Numbered from the stretch's first letter, positions 10,018 through 21,207 are shown. The stretch is DNA of 49,609 bases from Scleroderma bovista (GCA_037178675.1 JAYMGJ010000328.1:1-49609); one strand, 5' to 3'. Notes: a model not told the origin generated them from the sequence alone. Program-made: numbers and translations.

Positions 10018-11625
10018 TCAAAGACCAAACAAAGTGATTCCTCCAGTGCTAGATCCCATTGCTATAAGACCGCATTCTTCATCATAATCCATGCATGACC
10101 AGGGAGAACCGTCCTCATTCTCGACTGATACCCTGACCTCCGCCCCATCGCTCCCGCGGTGTAAAGGCCCAGGAAAACTAGCAAGAGTTAGGGTCTGGTT
10201 CGAAGCTGGGACCGGGACACGTTGTAAATGAACGTGCTCTGAGATCAATCCTGCCACGGAACGGTCAGCAGGAAGTACCCATACAGCTGTCCCATAACGA
10301 CCGAGGACGATGTCACTGCAGCGAAGTGGTCCCCGATTAGGGCAGGTGATGCTCGTGGTTAGTGTTAATGTTGGAGCTGGTGGATGAGAATCTGATCGCA
10401 TCTCCTCTTGCAATGGGTACACGTGTTCAGTTCCGGCGCCTGAATGGACTGTGTAAAACTGAAATTGGTCCTGCAATGACCACGGATCATCCCCTTTGGT
10501 GCGGACCAACATCGATAAAGATAAAGTACTTGGTTTCTCTGTGCAATGTAGTATTGGCCGTTCGGATAAGGATACCCCGTCAACCCAGCCAAAGGAGATG
10601 CACGTGTGAGGCAAGTTCACAGGCACTTCTTGACTCCGTGGTACCATAGACGGTTCGCTGAAGACGCAGACAGAACGGGCGCGTACCACGATGGTATTAC
10701 CTGCCACAATGGTTACATGTAGCGGGTTGTCCTACACAGGGACGTCAAGTTTCAGCGATGAATGAGTTAGACTCCATCACCTGCCAGGTATCGGGACTAC
10801 GTAAAAGACATTGTTCCCCTGTCTTCCAATTCACTATTACTGTCTCCGAATCGTGGTCTGATAGGGAGACGATATCCCCACGTAAAGTGATCGGTTTGTG
10901 ACGAGTCTGCAGCGTAGCAACCTGGCGTAAGGACACTGCGGATGCAGAATCCCCAAAACTAAGAGAAAGCAATTCGACAACTGTATAGCTGCAGGCTTTT
11001 CAGCTATAAAAAAACGGAGCGATAGGACCCAGTTCCACCAACCCAGAGTGTCTCACAGAGATTGCAATCGTAGCATCTGAGTTTTGATCTGTGTTGATAG
11101 CCATTCCGTTGAAAACAGCCTTCCCGGGACTCCATTGATTAACGATTTGCAAGGTGGTGCAATCCCAAAGATAAAGATTGGTCCATATTCCAAGGGATAT
11201 CGTGGCGATCCAATTTTTGCCGTTCTTTGTGATGAATTTTATCTTTTCAATTGCTCCAGTATTACTGACGGCAGCTCGGAGAAGATGCAACTGAATATTA
11301 GGAGATCTCCAATTTTTGCCAAGGCAGTATGCACGGATTGTCCGCCTTTCCAGTTCCCTAGCAGACAGGGAACTTAAGGATTCACTAGGAAATGGTATGC
11401 ATTCCTGGAGGATGTGGATTTTGCATGCATTCAGCCAGACGATGTGGTGCATTGATATAAACCGTAGTCGTCGACAAACCTCGAACCATCGAATTGAGAC
11501 ACATGGGCAAAGACGCGGACAAAGATCATACTTGCCTTCCTCAAGGCTTGGATATCGGGAATAGTCAATGCAGCGAAGATGGTGATGAGAGCATCGTCAT
11601 CTAGCCTGTCTAACGTTTGTGCCAT
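10018..11625 (-). CDS. F-box protein with a beta-propeller-like C-terminal region
   Basis: The first exon (11625-11537, or at most one base less) encodes MAQTLDRLDDDALITIFAAL then TIPDIQALRK, an F-box that would bind Skp1 in an SCF ubiquitin ligase. It then splices with a GC donor (intron 11480-11535) to VCRRLRFISMHHIVWLNACK, the standard second half of fungal F-boxes of this type. The rest holds beta-strand-rich repeats with Trp/Asp patterns (WTNLYLWDCTTLQIVNQW, SDHDSETVIVNWKTGEQCLL) and ends CGLIAMGSSTGGITLFGL, resembling degenerate WD40 blades. Agaricomycetes carry many such F-box genes with unknown targets. An upstream in-frame ATG at 11730 exists, but the F-box starts right after 11625. 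Divergent from the DUF4604 gene (212 bp). Confidence 0.78.
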
Positions 11626-11837
11626 TTCTATGTCAGGCAGACGACCAATAGTCTCCCGAGGGGACCACTGAAGAAGACAGGTGGATCTTAGGTCTTGATT
11701 ATGTATAGCCTTAGTAGGGACAAGTATCATGTAAGCAGCTCGCAGTTTCGCCCGATCGCTTAGTATGCATTGATACTAATAGATGGTTCGTTCAAGTATT
11801 AAAAAGCTACTACAACTGCGGCAAAAGTAATCTGAAG

Positions 11838-12477
11838 ATGGCCCCCAAAGAACTTACACGACATCAACTGTCTGCTCGTCTACAATACGAATCTCGAACA
11901 CCTGCATTCCTTCAAAAACTTAAAAGCAAAGTACAGGGTGGCCCAATCGAAGACGATGATGAGCCTCAATACTATGACGATGGCTCTGGCCGACCCCCAA
12001 TTCCTTTGCGCCCAGCTATCCCAGATCGTCCCAAGGATGACCGTGGAAGCGCGAGTGAGGATGATGCAGACGAGCTGCCCCAAGTAGTCGTACTGAAAGA
12101 GGGAAAGCATCTAACTGCGAGGGAAGCTGAAAACGAGAAGAGGAAAAGTTTGTCAGTTTGTCAGTTAACCCAGCTGTCTGACTCAGGTTCCCTCAGCGAA
12201 AGGCCTTCCATTGCTCATGACGAGCGACGATGAATCCTCCTCTAAGCAAGAGGGGCAGTCACACAAAGATCCACTGGCCAGGAAAACGAAGGAAAAAGCT
12301 AGTCTAACATTTTCATCGTCGAAGGAGAAATCAAATTCAACCTCGGGAAAAATTAAGCGGAAGATCATAACGGGACATAATGAAAGTGGGGATGAAAACG
12401 AGCAGATGAAGAAAGCCCGCAAGAAGAAACAGAAGCGGGAGGGAAAAGGCCTACTCTCCTTTGCAGAGGATGTTTGA
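11838..12477 (+). CDS. KIAA1143-like protein (DUF4604)
   Basis: Two exons (11838-12147, 12197-12477) give 196 residues with matching phases. The N-terminus LQYESRTPAFLQKLKSKVQG, the acidic middle (IEDDDEPQYYDDGSGRPPIP), RPKDDRGSASEDDADELPQV and VVVLKEGKHLTAREAE are the DUF4604/KIAA1143 signature. The second exon is Lys/Ser-rich and ends KKKQKREGKGLLSFAEDV, where GLLSF plus acidic residues is a conserved C-terminal motif of this family. The family is widespread in eukaryotes, probably nuclear and intrinsically disordered, with no settled function. The AT-poor, Ser/Lys-rich composition is typical of it and not a sign of transfer. Confidence 0.85.
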
Positions 12478-13131
12478 AATCTTCGGTAGGTTAGTCTTGT
12501 TCATCCTCGGCATTGTTTCATATCTAGTACATAGTAGACTTAGCGCGACAGCCACTCAGCGTTTCGCCCCGACCAAGACTCGGCGGATCTATGGCTTCCG
12601 CTGCCCATTCTTTACTTCCCCCTCGCACGTTACTGATTCCTGGATCTTTACACGGGCGCTCTGCATTCGCCTACTCCCCTGAATCAGACTTGAAAGTAAT
12701 CAGTTTCGATCGTGATATTAGTACGGGTTCGGTCGTTGGCGGTGTTGCGCGGGTGTTGCTCTTGTGAGTCCGCCAAGATGTGGCTGCTACATTGCCCTGG
12801 AGCCGTGCGTCTATGGCCATATATCCATTTGACTCGAAAGCTGCCTTCGTCGGCTGAGGGACCTTAGCTTAACCAAGGAATTGATCTAACCGCATGGACT
12901 GTAGTGAACGATGTAGCTGCGTACGAGTACATGAGTACAGAAATGCAATTGTTCACGAAAGGTGCAAGAGGAAAAATATTTGAATGGTGAGGGGCTTTTA
13001 GTATGTGACCAACGCTTCACGAACGCACGTGACGACTTGGTATTTTGTGAAGTGGTGTTTCAAGCTCTCGAGTCTCAGTCACACCTAACTAACTGCCCTA
13101 TTATCATCCATCAAGCAGCGCGTATTTTTCT
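12478..13131. other. Gap with one short protein-like frame
   Basis: 654 bp between the DUF4604 gene and SDHAF3. A 58-codon frame from ATG 12591 (MASAAHSLLPPRTLLIPGSL) ends in TGA near 12767. It could be a first exon, since a GTGAG donor overlaps its end, but I could not find a convincing next exon. No family features. Otherwise this should be the 3' UTR and the SDHAF3 promoter. Confidence 0.25.
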
Positions 13132-13704
13132 ATGCAAAAGAGCTGTACATTGCTTGCGGAATCTGTCTCCGCAAAACAACTAGACCTTCGCAGGGCGAGC
13201 TCAACGTTATACCCGCCGATACCGTATGTATTTTCACAGGACGTACAACATGACGAGGCTTATTTTCCTGTAAGCCTTTACCGAAGGTTATTACGTGCCC
13301 ACAGAAGGCTACCCCCAGAGATGCGTTCACTTGGTGATGAATATGTCAAGGCAGGTAATGAGTGCGCACGCACATTGTTAACACTGCTCGCTCATATTAG
13401 CAGAATTTCGCCTTCATCGTAAAGTTACGAACCCCGTCTACGTAATGGGATTTCTGACACAGTGGAAAATGTACTTGGATGCGCTGCCGCAAGACCTCAG
13501 TGCGAAAAATTTCCGGAAGCTCGATCCTACAGTGTTTGAGAAGGTGAGGTTCCCACTTTTCTGGGGAGCATCCAAAACTGCTGAAGCTACATTTGTCCTT
13601 AATAGATGTCAGTGGAACAACTGAGTCAGTTGTACGAATTAATGCATGCCACAAAAGACGTCTGGAAGCCACTACAGAATGAGAGCGAGGATTCTACATC
13701 GTAG
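13132..13704 (+). CDS. SDH7: Succinate dehydrogenase assembly factor 3 (SDHAF3/ACN9, LYR protein)
   Basis: Four exons (13132-13223, 13275-13354, 13404-13543, 13606-13704) give an intact 136-residue protein with every phase matching. The N-terminus MQKSCTLLAESVSAKQ is a short mitochondrial leader. The LYR tripeptide lies in LYRRLLRAHRRLPPEMRSLG, followed by EFRLHRKVTNPVYVMGFLTQ, WKMYLDALPQDL and the helical end FEKMSVEQLSQLYELMH. SDHAF3 (yeast Sdh7/Acn9) protects the iron-sulfur subunit SDHB during complex II assembly in the mitochondrial matrix. A competing unspliced reading of the first junction inserts a non-family segment, so the splice at 13224-13274 is preferred. Confidence 0.92.
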
Positions 13705-13891
13705 CACCAGCATTGCATCGTCATTGTACACACGGGTATGCCAGTAACATTTTTCGGACGCCATCTGCGCATACTTAGATCAGTCATTCGGCATGGACAG
13801 TATGAAAGAAGCATTGCCGATATCTTCGGTCACGTGCCTTAGAAGATAAATGCATCGTGAGAGACCCGTATGTATCCTGTTTATCTCGCCA

Positions 13892-14727
13892 ATGTCTCAA
13901 GCTGTGGTTAGTGTTGAACATTTGAGTGGCATATCTCAGGTTACTGAGCAAGAACCGCGCGCAGACTATCCCCTCTGATCTTCCCCCTATTAGTGCCGCT
14001 CTGTTCGAGGCGAAGGCTAGGAAAGGTGCAGAACGATATGCTTATCTGTGGCGTTAATGCAAACTGTGTACTAGGCTTGACTTTCGACAATGTGGCGAGA
14101 GCAATCGGTAGGGATGAAGTCTGGGTTGCAGCGGCTTTCTACGGTCAGGTTAGTGGTTCGTGTGTCGCATGATAATAGGGTCTGGGTGATTTGACGCTCC
14201 ATAGGCGAAATTAGCCCCGGAGGAGATAGAGGCCCTTGCTAGGGTCCTCGATCTTCCAGCTGCAAACGTCCAGAGCGATCTTGGTGCCCACTGGTGGCCT
14301 AACCGCGGCTTAGGACCAATGCCACCAACGGACCCTGTTATCTACCGCTTATACGAAGTACACGCCACTATATTAGTCGAGAGCTTATCCTCATTCGGGT
14401 TTCTTCAGGGAGTCCTAGTTTATGGACATGCAATTAAGGTGAGGAGTGCACTGTCACAATTTCATAGAACCTTCTCAAGCTACTTTAGGCCATTATTCAT
14501 GAGAAGGTAATGGTTTTCATGTAATCTACACAATGCTCTAGCTAATACTTCATAGTTCGGTGACGGAATTATGTCTATGATCGATTGTAAGGTAAACGTG
14601 ACCAAGAAACTGGATCCCAAAGGTGACCGCGTACTTCTTACATTCGAGTAAGTAAGCTATGAGTTTTTCCGAACGCCATAATGACCTCGCGTTCAGCGGC
14701 AAGTTCTTGCCGTATTCAAAGTGGTGA
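13892..14727 (+). CDS. cynS: Cyanate hydratase (cyanase)
   Basis: Decomposes cyanate with bicarbonate to ammonia and CO2, detoxifying cyanate and yielding nitrogen. Exons read LLSKNRAQTIPSDLPPISAA, LTFDNVARAIGRDEVWVAAA, KLAPEEIEALARVLDLPAAN, then PMPPTDPVIYRLYEVHATIL, which carries the catalytic Arg and Glu (YRLYE). After an intron comes the segment KFGDGIMSMIDCKVNVTKKL with the catalytic Ser, ending DGKFLPYSKW at 14727. Length fits the usual ~160 residues. The 5' end is unsettled: the ATG at 13892 (MSQAV) followed by an intron at GTTAGT does not phase into the next exon, so the true first exon may lie slightly upstream. The enzyme core looks intact. Confidence 0.88.
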
Positions 14728-15174
14728 AATTACGCGAGTCATTCATAATGTAAACATATTACAAGTGGGGGAGCGGGGGTCGTCCTCTGCAGTGATCTTA
14801 TGAAGCCTCTACCGATTTCGATAGGATGGGATGGTTCTGGCGCGGAAACCGATTTCGCCAACATGGGGAAGATGGAAGAGCCAATAAGACGGCTAGACTG
14901 GTACAACTACTTGACCATAAGTGATATTAGGCCGGAATTCTTTTCTTGAAGCCAAGTCGTTATTTGTTTGACTTCCATCCACATCCTCCTTCCGCTCCCT
15001 TAACCCCCGGATTCACATCACACTCATCAAGTATATTCTGTTGCGCGCCCAGCGCGGACGTCCTACGGGTAATATACATGGCAGAGCACAGGGCATATTT
15101 TCACCCTTGCATTTGCAAACTTATGGACAAACCTACGCAAAACCTACGCTCGTTCATTCGCATCACTAGCATCA
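14728..15174. other. Intergenic stretch between convergent genes
   Basis: 447 bp between the cyanase stop and the DUF1479 stop. I see no coherent exon here; frames in it lack family features. Likely 3' UTRs only. Confidence 0.45.
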
Positions 15175-16940
15175 CTAGGCAACATGTATCGGAAGACCCA
15201 TGGCCATCCTGCCAACATGTCCCTGGATGTCAGATTCCACAGCGAGTCCAACATAAGTAACACCCTCTTTACCCTGGCCAAAGTCTGGAGGGTTGGCACC
15301 CTTTCGGAAGGCTTCGGCTTGCCTGAGGGCATATTCCCAGTTCTGTGGTGTTTTTGGCACAGCAGGAATGTACATGACTTGAGAAGACAAGGAGTCAGCC
15401 ACCCGCTGATGCTAGAAATCCCGCCTTACCTGCCGAATCATTTCTTCCTGTGTGCTCTTGCTCCACAGAATGGATTACATCCTACCTGGGCGTAAGTACG
15501 CTAGGAACATAACAGATAAAGGACGTTACACAATGCCAAAAGACCATGTCCCCTGGATAAACCTTGGGCACCGATGTCATGGTCTCGTTGAGCCTGAGGT
15601 GAGGGTGAAGTTCAGGAGTTGGCTGTGCGCTGAGGAAACCAGTATCACAACGCAGGATACCAGGGAAATCGGGCGTAGATGTGTCTAATGGTCCCGGTAA
15701 GATGGAGATGGCAAAAACGGCCAGTAGAGTGCACATTCACCTAGTTCCCAGTTTTTCGGATCAAGGATCGCAGGGTCATCCAATGGAACCATCGGACGGA
15801 AAAATGGGCGGAGGATGATGTAGGCATTGGAGATCGTCACGTCAGGGAAGACCCTCAAAGTACCTTCGGTGGGTGCAGTCTCGCTACAACGAATCGTGTC
15901 ATTGTGGAAGATGTCCGTGATAAATGGCACCTCTACCTCAATGCTAACCAGCCCTGGAAAGTTCTGAACACGCTTGCCTAGGAGTTGGTAAGTAACAAGT
16001 ATATCAAGATCCGGAAGAATCGACATCAAACCTGGTCGGGGCGCCCATACAAGGAACTCCGTGCGTCCAAACGGTGCCTGAGCTCGTATGGGTCGTGCTG
16101 GCGCCAGTTACCAGTGAGAATATCAGCGAAGCATCGCCGGAAGTTGACATCTTCCCAACGTTCAATTGAACCACCTAGGAAACACTTGGTTTACTGTCCA
16201 AACTGGGACTGGACCAACACACCATCTATATGTGGTGGGTGTGCATTCCATTGTACTCCGGGATGGCGAATACGGAAGCGATCGGCGTATACCAAAGGAC
16301 AGGAGAGGTCGATGTCCTCTGCCCTTTCGTCTGACTTGAAATGGTACAAGTTGTTGAGCCAGGCGTTTAATTTGAGTACGTTGGGATGGGCTCGCGCGTG
16401 AACTTGAGACGGAGTCCAACTGCATGATGCTCATGAATTCGACTCTCATTTGAGGCGAAAATTTACCAACTAGAGATTGAAAAACTGCTTGTCGTTCTCA
16501 GGGAAACCTGGACAATGCTGAGATGTGAAGCGCACTCGGGAAACAGTAATGATCACTACATACCGTCAGCATGAGGGTTATTGTTTATGAACTTCTGCAT
16601 ATCGATCTTCCACTTTATTGCTTCGTCGATGTTTACAACCCCTCGAACGACGACCGATCCCTTTCGCTTAATGCTATCGATTTGCTCCGAAGTCAGATTT
16701 TCAAGATCGCTAAAGTTTACTTGAGGAATACACTGCACGGATAGCAGAATAAACGAGACTGGGGAAGAACCGTATACCCTGGGCACCCACATCCGATCCT
16801 TGTTCGACGATTTCTTCAGTCGCCTTTGCCATCTCTTGAAGGAGATCGGCCCAAGATGTCACCAGGCGATCTCTTTCGGTTGCAAAAATAATTTCTCGTT
16901 TCAGATCAAGGAAACGGGGTGGCCACTGGTGAGACTCCAT
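15175..16940 (-). CDS. DUF1479 (YbiU-type) putative Fe(II)/2-oxoglutarate-type oxygenase
   Basis: Start at 16940 gives MESHQWPPRFLDLKREIIFA. Exons then read VNFSDLENLTSEQIDSIKRK, VVVRGVVNIDEAIKWKIDMQ, NDKQFFNLYWTPSQVHARAH, RIRHPGVQWNAHPPHIDG, SQTAPTEGTLRVFPDVTISN, MVFWHC, and end HVGRMAMGLPIHVA. This is the DUF1479 pattern. HIDGG supplies an HxD pair like the metal-binding facial triad of 2-oxoglutarate oxygenases, and a distal His lies in FWHC or SVEQEH. The function of DUF1479 is not established; oxygenase is inferred from fold resemblance. An apparent TAG at the FFNL-Y junction is removed by an intron (phase 2), so the gene is intact. Its upstream region carries the hairpin element. Confidence 0.83.
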
Positions 16941-17024
16941 AGCCGAGAGGAATTGTGGTTGATGATATGATGGAGATGCCTTTATATCCCAGACGAAGCC
17001 GTCCACATACTATATAAAGTTCCT

Positions 17025-17182
17025 AACGTTGTCCGCGGAAAAACCTCGGCATAGCATTAGGGGCTTTACGTATGTACTGTCTCTTATCGACACGTTTCAG
17101 GACCCTGAACAGTCTTGACGTTGTGCGCGGAGAAACTTCGGCATAACATCAAGACGGTTCAGGGTCCTGACACGTCGATAAG
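17025..17182. repeat. Hairpin with ~40-bp arms and a flanking direct repeat (MITE-like)
   Basis: Near-perfect inverted arms 17083-17123 and 17142-17182 share CTTATCGAC then CAGGACCCTGAAC and a GTCTTGA block, with only a few mismatches and a loop of about 18 nt. The loop region (17117-17151) is itself a diverged direct copy of 17025-17059 (shared core CGCGGA.AAAC.TCGGCAT). It lies between the start of the DUF1479 gene and the stop of beta-tubulin. Structure is seen directly; the origin as a MITE or transposon remnant is inference. Confidence 0.7.
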
Positions 17183-17311
17183 TGGTCAGACAACACAGGG
17201 ATCAGAGGATATTCTTCTGTAAATCAATTAATTGGCAAAACATCCAAAGTAGAATCTAGAGTAAAATGAAGGGGTGGAGAAGCAGATAAGCACGAAACTC
17301 AAAAAGCAACA

Positions 17312-19874
17312 CTACTGAATTTCCCCATCGCCAATCTCTTCCTCAACTTCAATATCATCATCCACAGCTGCTTCCTGATACTGTTCTCATAAAGCGTGCG
17401 TGAGGTGAGGTCATGAATTCGTGATGGCAATCACTTACCTGCTGATATTCAGCACTGTATCGCGATAGGGAAGGACAACGATCAGTTCAACGGGTCAATG
17501 TCATAGAGCTTAGACATACACCAAATCCTGGGCATTGCTCTCGGCTTCCGAGAACTCCATCACGTCCATTCCTTCTCCTGTGTACCAGTGAAGAAAAGCT
17601 CGACGCTTGAACATAGCAGAGAACTGCAAGTGAAAGATTCATAAACGGAAGTAGCAAGGTCGCAACGGGTATGTATACCTGAGTGAGATTGCGCTTGAAC
17701 AATTCTTGCATACATGTCGAATTTGCAAGTGCCACGGCCGCCTTGAAAGTGTTAGAAAGTTCCATCATCCACAAGGGCTGTGACCCACCTGAGCTTGCCC
17801 CACTGGAGGTACAGAGCATAAAGATACCGAGACGTTGTCTGGAATCCATCTAATGAAGCGAAAACATCGCTTAAGAAAGAGACGCCTGAAGATGCAAAAC
17901 GCTTACTCTACGAAATATGCGGAGTTTTTGCGCTGAAGTTGTGCTACAGAAGTCTGTGAAATTGTCAGTTGGACTTCAATGCAAATATTCATTACTAACT
18001 TCAGCCTACGATAAAATTATTAGTCATCGAATTAACGCTGGAGATGATAGCGTACCTCAGTAGATGAAACCTTGCCCCGGAAAATACAAGCAGCTGTGAG
18101 ATAGCGCCTACCAGTGGGTTGAATGGGCAGATTAATCACCCAAATATAAAAACGCACCCAAAGCGCGGATCACATGCGACGAGAAGATTCGCCCGATCAA
18201 ACAGGCTACACATGAAGTTGAAAGCTAGTGTATGTCGTGTGTGTACGAATACTCACGATGACGTCAGTTCGGGAACAGACACCTTCTGAAATGCGCTAGC
18301 GTTGGGGTCATAAAATGGGCCATAGCTTGGCATAAGGAAGTGAAGCTAATGGGAATAATGAAAGTCAAAATCATTCTTAGAAAACTCAGGACTCACTCGA
18401 GGGAATGGGATAAGGTTCATGGCGAGTTTACGGAGGTCACTAAGCAGGTGTTAGTAAACCCCTCCCAATCATTGGTATAACTAACCCATTCAGCTGGCCT
18501 GGAAAACGAAGACTTGTACTAACGCCACACATCACTCTTGAAATGATCTACGGGACTGTCAATGAGTGGATTCTAGATAAAATAGCGCATCCATGCCTGA
18601 TTGAGGTCGTCAAAAGCAGGTGTCTTGATCTTCAATGTTCGCACTGCAATGTTATACCTAAGATTCTGTTAGAGCACAGAAATACTCGGGATTGAGGGTG
18701 CCCACAAAGCCTCGTTGTCAATGCAAATGGTAAGATCACAGTTGTCAACGAGTTGATGGATAGATAGGAGCGCATTGTAAGGCTGCGGAGGGGCAAATTG
18801 AAGGGTTATAAGTGGATTAGGATATTTTTAACTGACCTCCACAACAGTTTCAGAAACCTAAAATGACATCAGCTACTTGTGTCACGGAACTATAACGGGT
18901 TCCTCACGTTCGGTGAAGGCAAAATTGAGAAGGTTTGAAGCATACGGTCGGGATATTCCTACTAGGCGTCAAAAGAGGTGCGCCGATATTGTGGACAACT
19001 TGCCTCACGTAGCTTGGATAACAAGAGTGATCCAAGACCAGCCCCAGTTCCCCCACCAAGCGAGTGGATGATCTGGAACCCCTGAAGAGCTTCGCAGCTT
19101 TCCGACTGCCTTCTAACGATATCGAGAATAGAGTCGATAAGCTCAGCCCCTGATGCAAGTCAGCCAGCATTATTATTCGGGCGGTCAGAGTACCTTCTGT
19201 ATAGTCTATCTCCAATGTGACGTAAGCCACAGACAAGAAAACAGGATAAGAAAGCACGGCTTACATCCTTTCGCCCAGTTGTTTCCCGCCCCTGAGTCTC
19301 CTGTGAAAAATGTGTCCGGTCGGAACAATTTGCCCAATACACCAGCGCGAATCTATAAACAATTGGGTGATATAATAGCAGAAATCGAGGCACTTGCATA
19401 CTTACGTGGTTACATACACCCGCTTCTAGGTCAACTTGGACGCTCCGAGGAACATACTTGGTTGGGCCTTGGGAGTCGACTTGTGTAAAATACACGCTGG
19501 TCTGCACCAGGGAAATAAATTAGATCCACTTGCCATTCGGGGTTGTGGCCTAAAACTCACGCGTGCTGTCTGCAACGGATCATTGCCCTCATAGAACTGA
19601 GAATCGTGTGCCATAACGTCAGTTCCGGACAATACGCAAACGCAGAAGACAACAACTACCCCATCCTCGTTAAGACCGTGCTCCGCGAGAAGCATTTTCC
19701 AAAACCTTTCGCCAATCTGGTTTCCGGCCTGTCGTTGATGAGTCCAACAGGTCTAAGCCGCCGATTTTGGGATCTGATCGCCTACCTGGCCAGCCTATGG
19801 AGACAGAAAATAAGAAGTTATGTACTGGGTTCGTACTTGATATGTACCTGGATGTTGATGATTTCGCGAGACAT
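17312..19874 (-). CDS. Divergent beta-tubulin paralogue, intron-rich
   Basis: GTP-binding tubulin. Exons read MSREIINIQ, a 9-nt microexon (19786-19794, Ala-Gly-Gln), then [77 protein letters not shown], the GTP-loop [108 protein letters not shown] and [20 protein letters not shown]. The acidic tail is [20 protein letters not shown] (stop 17312-17314). Landmarks are those of beta- rather than gamma-tubulin, but many positions differ from the canonical fungal isotype, and the N-terminus is MSREI rather than MREI. Many very short exons. No frame break was found, so it is probably a second, specialised beta-tubulin. Confidence 0.85.
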
Positions 19875-19960
19875 GACGGCCGCTGAGCAAGTTCTACAAT
19901 GGTACACACTGGACTTACACTAGACGAATGGTTTTCTGCTCACGGAAATAAACCCTTGTC

Positions 19961-19972
19961 TGTCACGTGACA
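19961..19972. promoter_or_regulatory. 12-bp perfect palindrome TGTCACGTGACA (E-box) in a shared promoter
   Basis: A perfect palindrome centred on CACGTG lies in the 151-bp space between the start of the beta-tubulin gene (leftward, 19874) and that of HUS1 (rightward, 20026). A TGACGTA half-CRE follows at 19974. CACGTG is the target class of bHLH factors such as Cbf1. Sharing between both genes is inferred from spacing. Confidence 0.5.
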
Positions 19973-20025
19973 ATGACGTATTATCGGAAGCATATTGAAT
20001 TGTTTCCACCCGCAATCGCCAAGGG

Positions 20026-21207
20026 ATGCGGTTCCGCGCAACAGTAGAGAACGTTGCGATCTTTTATCGTGAACTTTTGCATACACGCTCTCTACCTTGC
20101 ACTGACAATTCATACAGGTGTCATACAAGCCGTCGAGAAGCTCCAGCGGAAATGCATTATCAAATTCTCTGAGAATGAAATGCACATCATCTGCAACGAT
20201 GATGCAAACGAAGGTGGGATCCAAGTGTGGTCGTAAGTCGAATTTACGCGTCCTTCTCATTGCGCTGACCGTGCCCTTAGTGTAGTGAAGGTGGACTCTA
20301 TCTTCACTAATTATCGCATACAGTCGAACGCGAACAACCAAATTACCATGGCCTTGTCGACTGAAGCTCTCCTTTCCGCTCTCAGATCGTCCTCTTCGTC
20401 TGCAGCGTCAGCTTCTGCAGCGGCTTCCATCCTTCCCACATACGATGCCGAAGAACTAGTTATGAAACTAGCGAAGAAAAATGACCAGGCTGTGCTCAGC
20501 TTTGAGATGTTCGGTGTGTCAAGAACGGGTCGAAAGGTCAGGGTCACCCATGATGTTCGAATTGATGTAATGCGACCTGCCGAAGTTGACAAACTTCGTG
20601 AACCGCTCTGTCCTGAGCCTGATGTGAGGATTGATGTATGTAAAGATGCCTAATCTGACTGTTATCATTCAGGTGCACATCTTGCTGCCACCACTACAAA
20701 AGCTGAGAACAATCGTCGACAGGCTTCGCCCTTTGTCGGATGTTCTGGCTCTTAGGGCCAACAACAGCGGAAAACTTCAGATGGCGATTAGCACCGACTC
20801 CGCCAAAGTAGAAACGCAGTGGGTGGGGTGTGGCAACCCCTCTATAAGTTCGTCCCTTTGGTTGTAATTTTTTGGCCACTGTTTGTGGAACCCGATTTTC
20901 CAGGACAAACCCAGACCGATGAAGACGATAACTCAGATCCCGATCCCACCGAAAACCCAGATCCCGAAACAATGTTCTCTGTCCTGGTTTCTGTTCGTAG
21001 TTTCCTTAAATTCCTCAACAGCCATGTTGTCTCTACAACTACCGTCGCATGTAGGTACTCAATGTTTTCAAAGGAGTTTTCTCAGCATAGTTTGTCAAAC
21101 CAGGCATTTGTCAAAATCACTGCGCGATTCTTTATGTTTACATCGGAGAAGTCGCCGATGCGGGGGGTGTTCTCACTTTCTATATTCCCAGTGTTATCGA
21201 AGACTAA
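20026..21207 (+). CDS. HUS1: HUS1 checkpoint protein (9-1-1 clamp subunit)
   Basis: Start ATG at 20026 gives MRFRATVENVAIFYRVIQAV. Next exons read EKLQRKCIIKFSENEMHIIC, DDANEGGIQVWS, VDSIFTNYRIQSNANNQITM, LVMKLAKKNDQAVLSFEMFG, VHILLPPLQKLRTIVDRLRP, WVGCGNPSI and MFSVLVSVRSFLKFLNSHVV. It ends YIGEVADAGGVLTFYIPSVI plus ED, stop 21205-21207. This is the HUS1 PCNA-like double fold; together with RAD9 and RAD1 it forms the clamp loaded at damaged DNA to activate the ATR/Mec1 checkpoint. A Ser/Ala-rich insertion (SALRSSSSSAASASAAASIL) and an acidic Asp/Pro linker are additions seen in fungal members. All junctions phase correctly. Confidence 0.9.

Noticed and set aside
13224..13274. Unspliced reading in SDHAF3 giving extra residues before LYR
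   Set aside because: The extra segment has no family counterpart, and a GTATGT donor with an in-phase AG acceptor yields the standard LYR context.
16450..16490. Apparent TAG stop in the DUF1479 gene
   Set aside because: The TAG lies at an exon end and is split by an intron starting GTTGGT; splicing restores the NLYWTPSQV segment.
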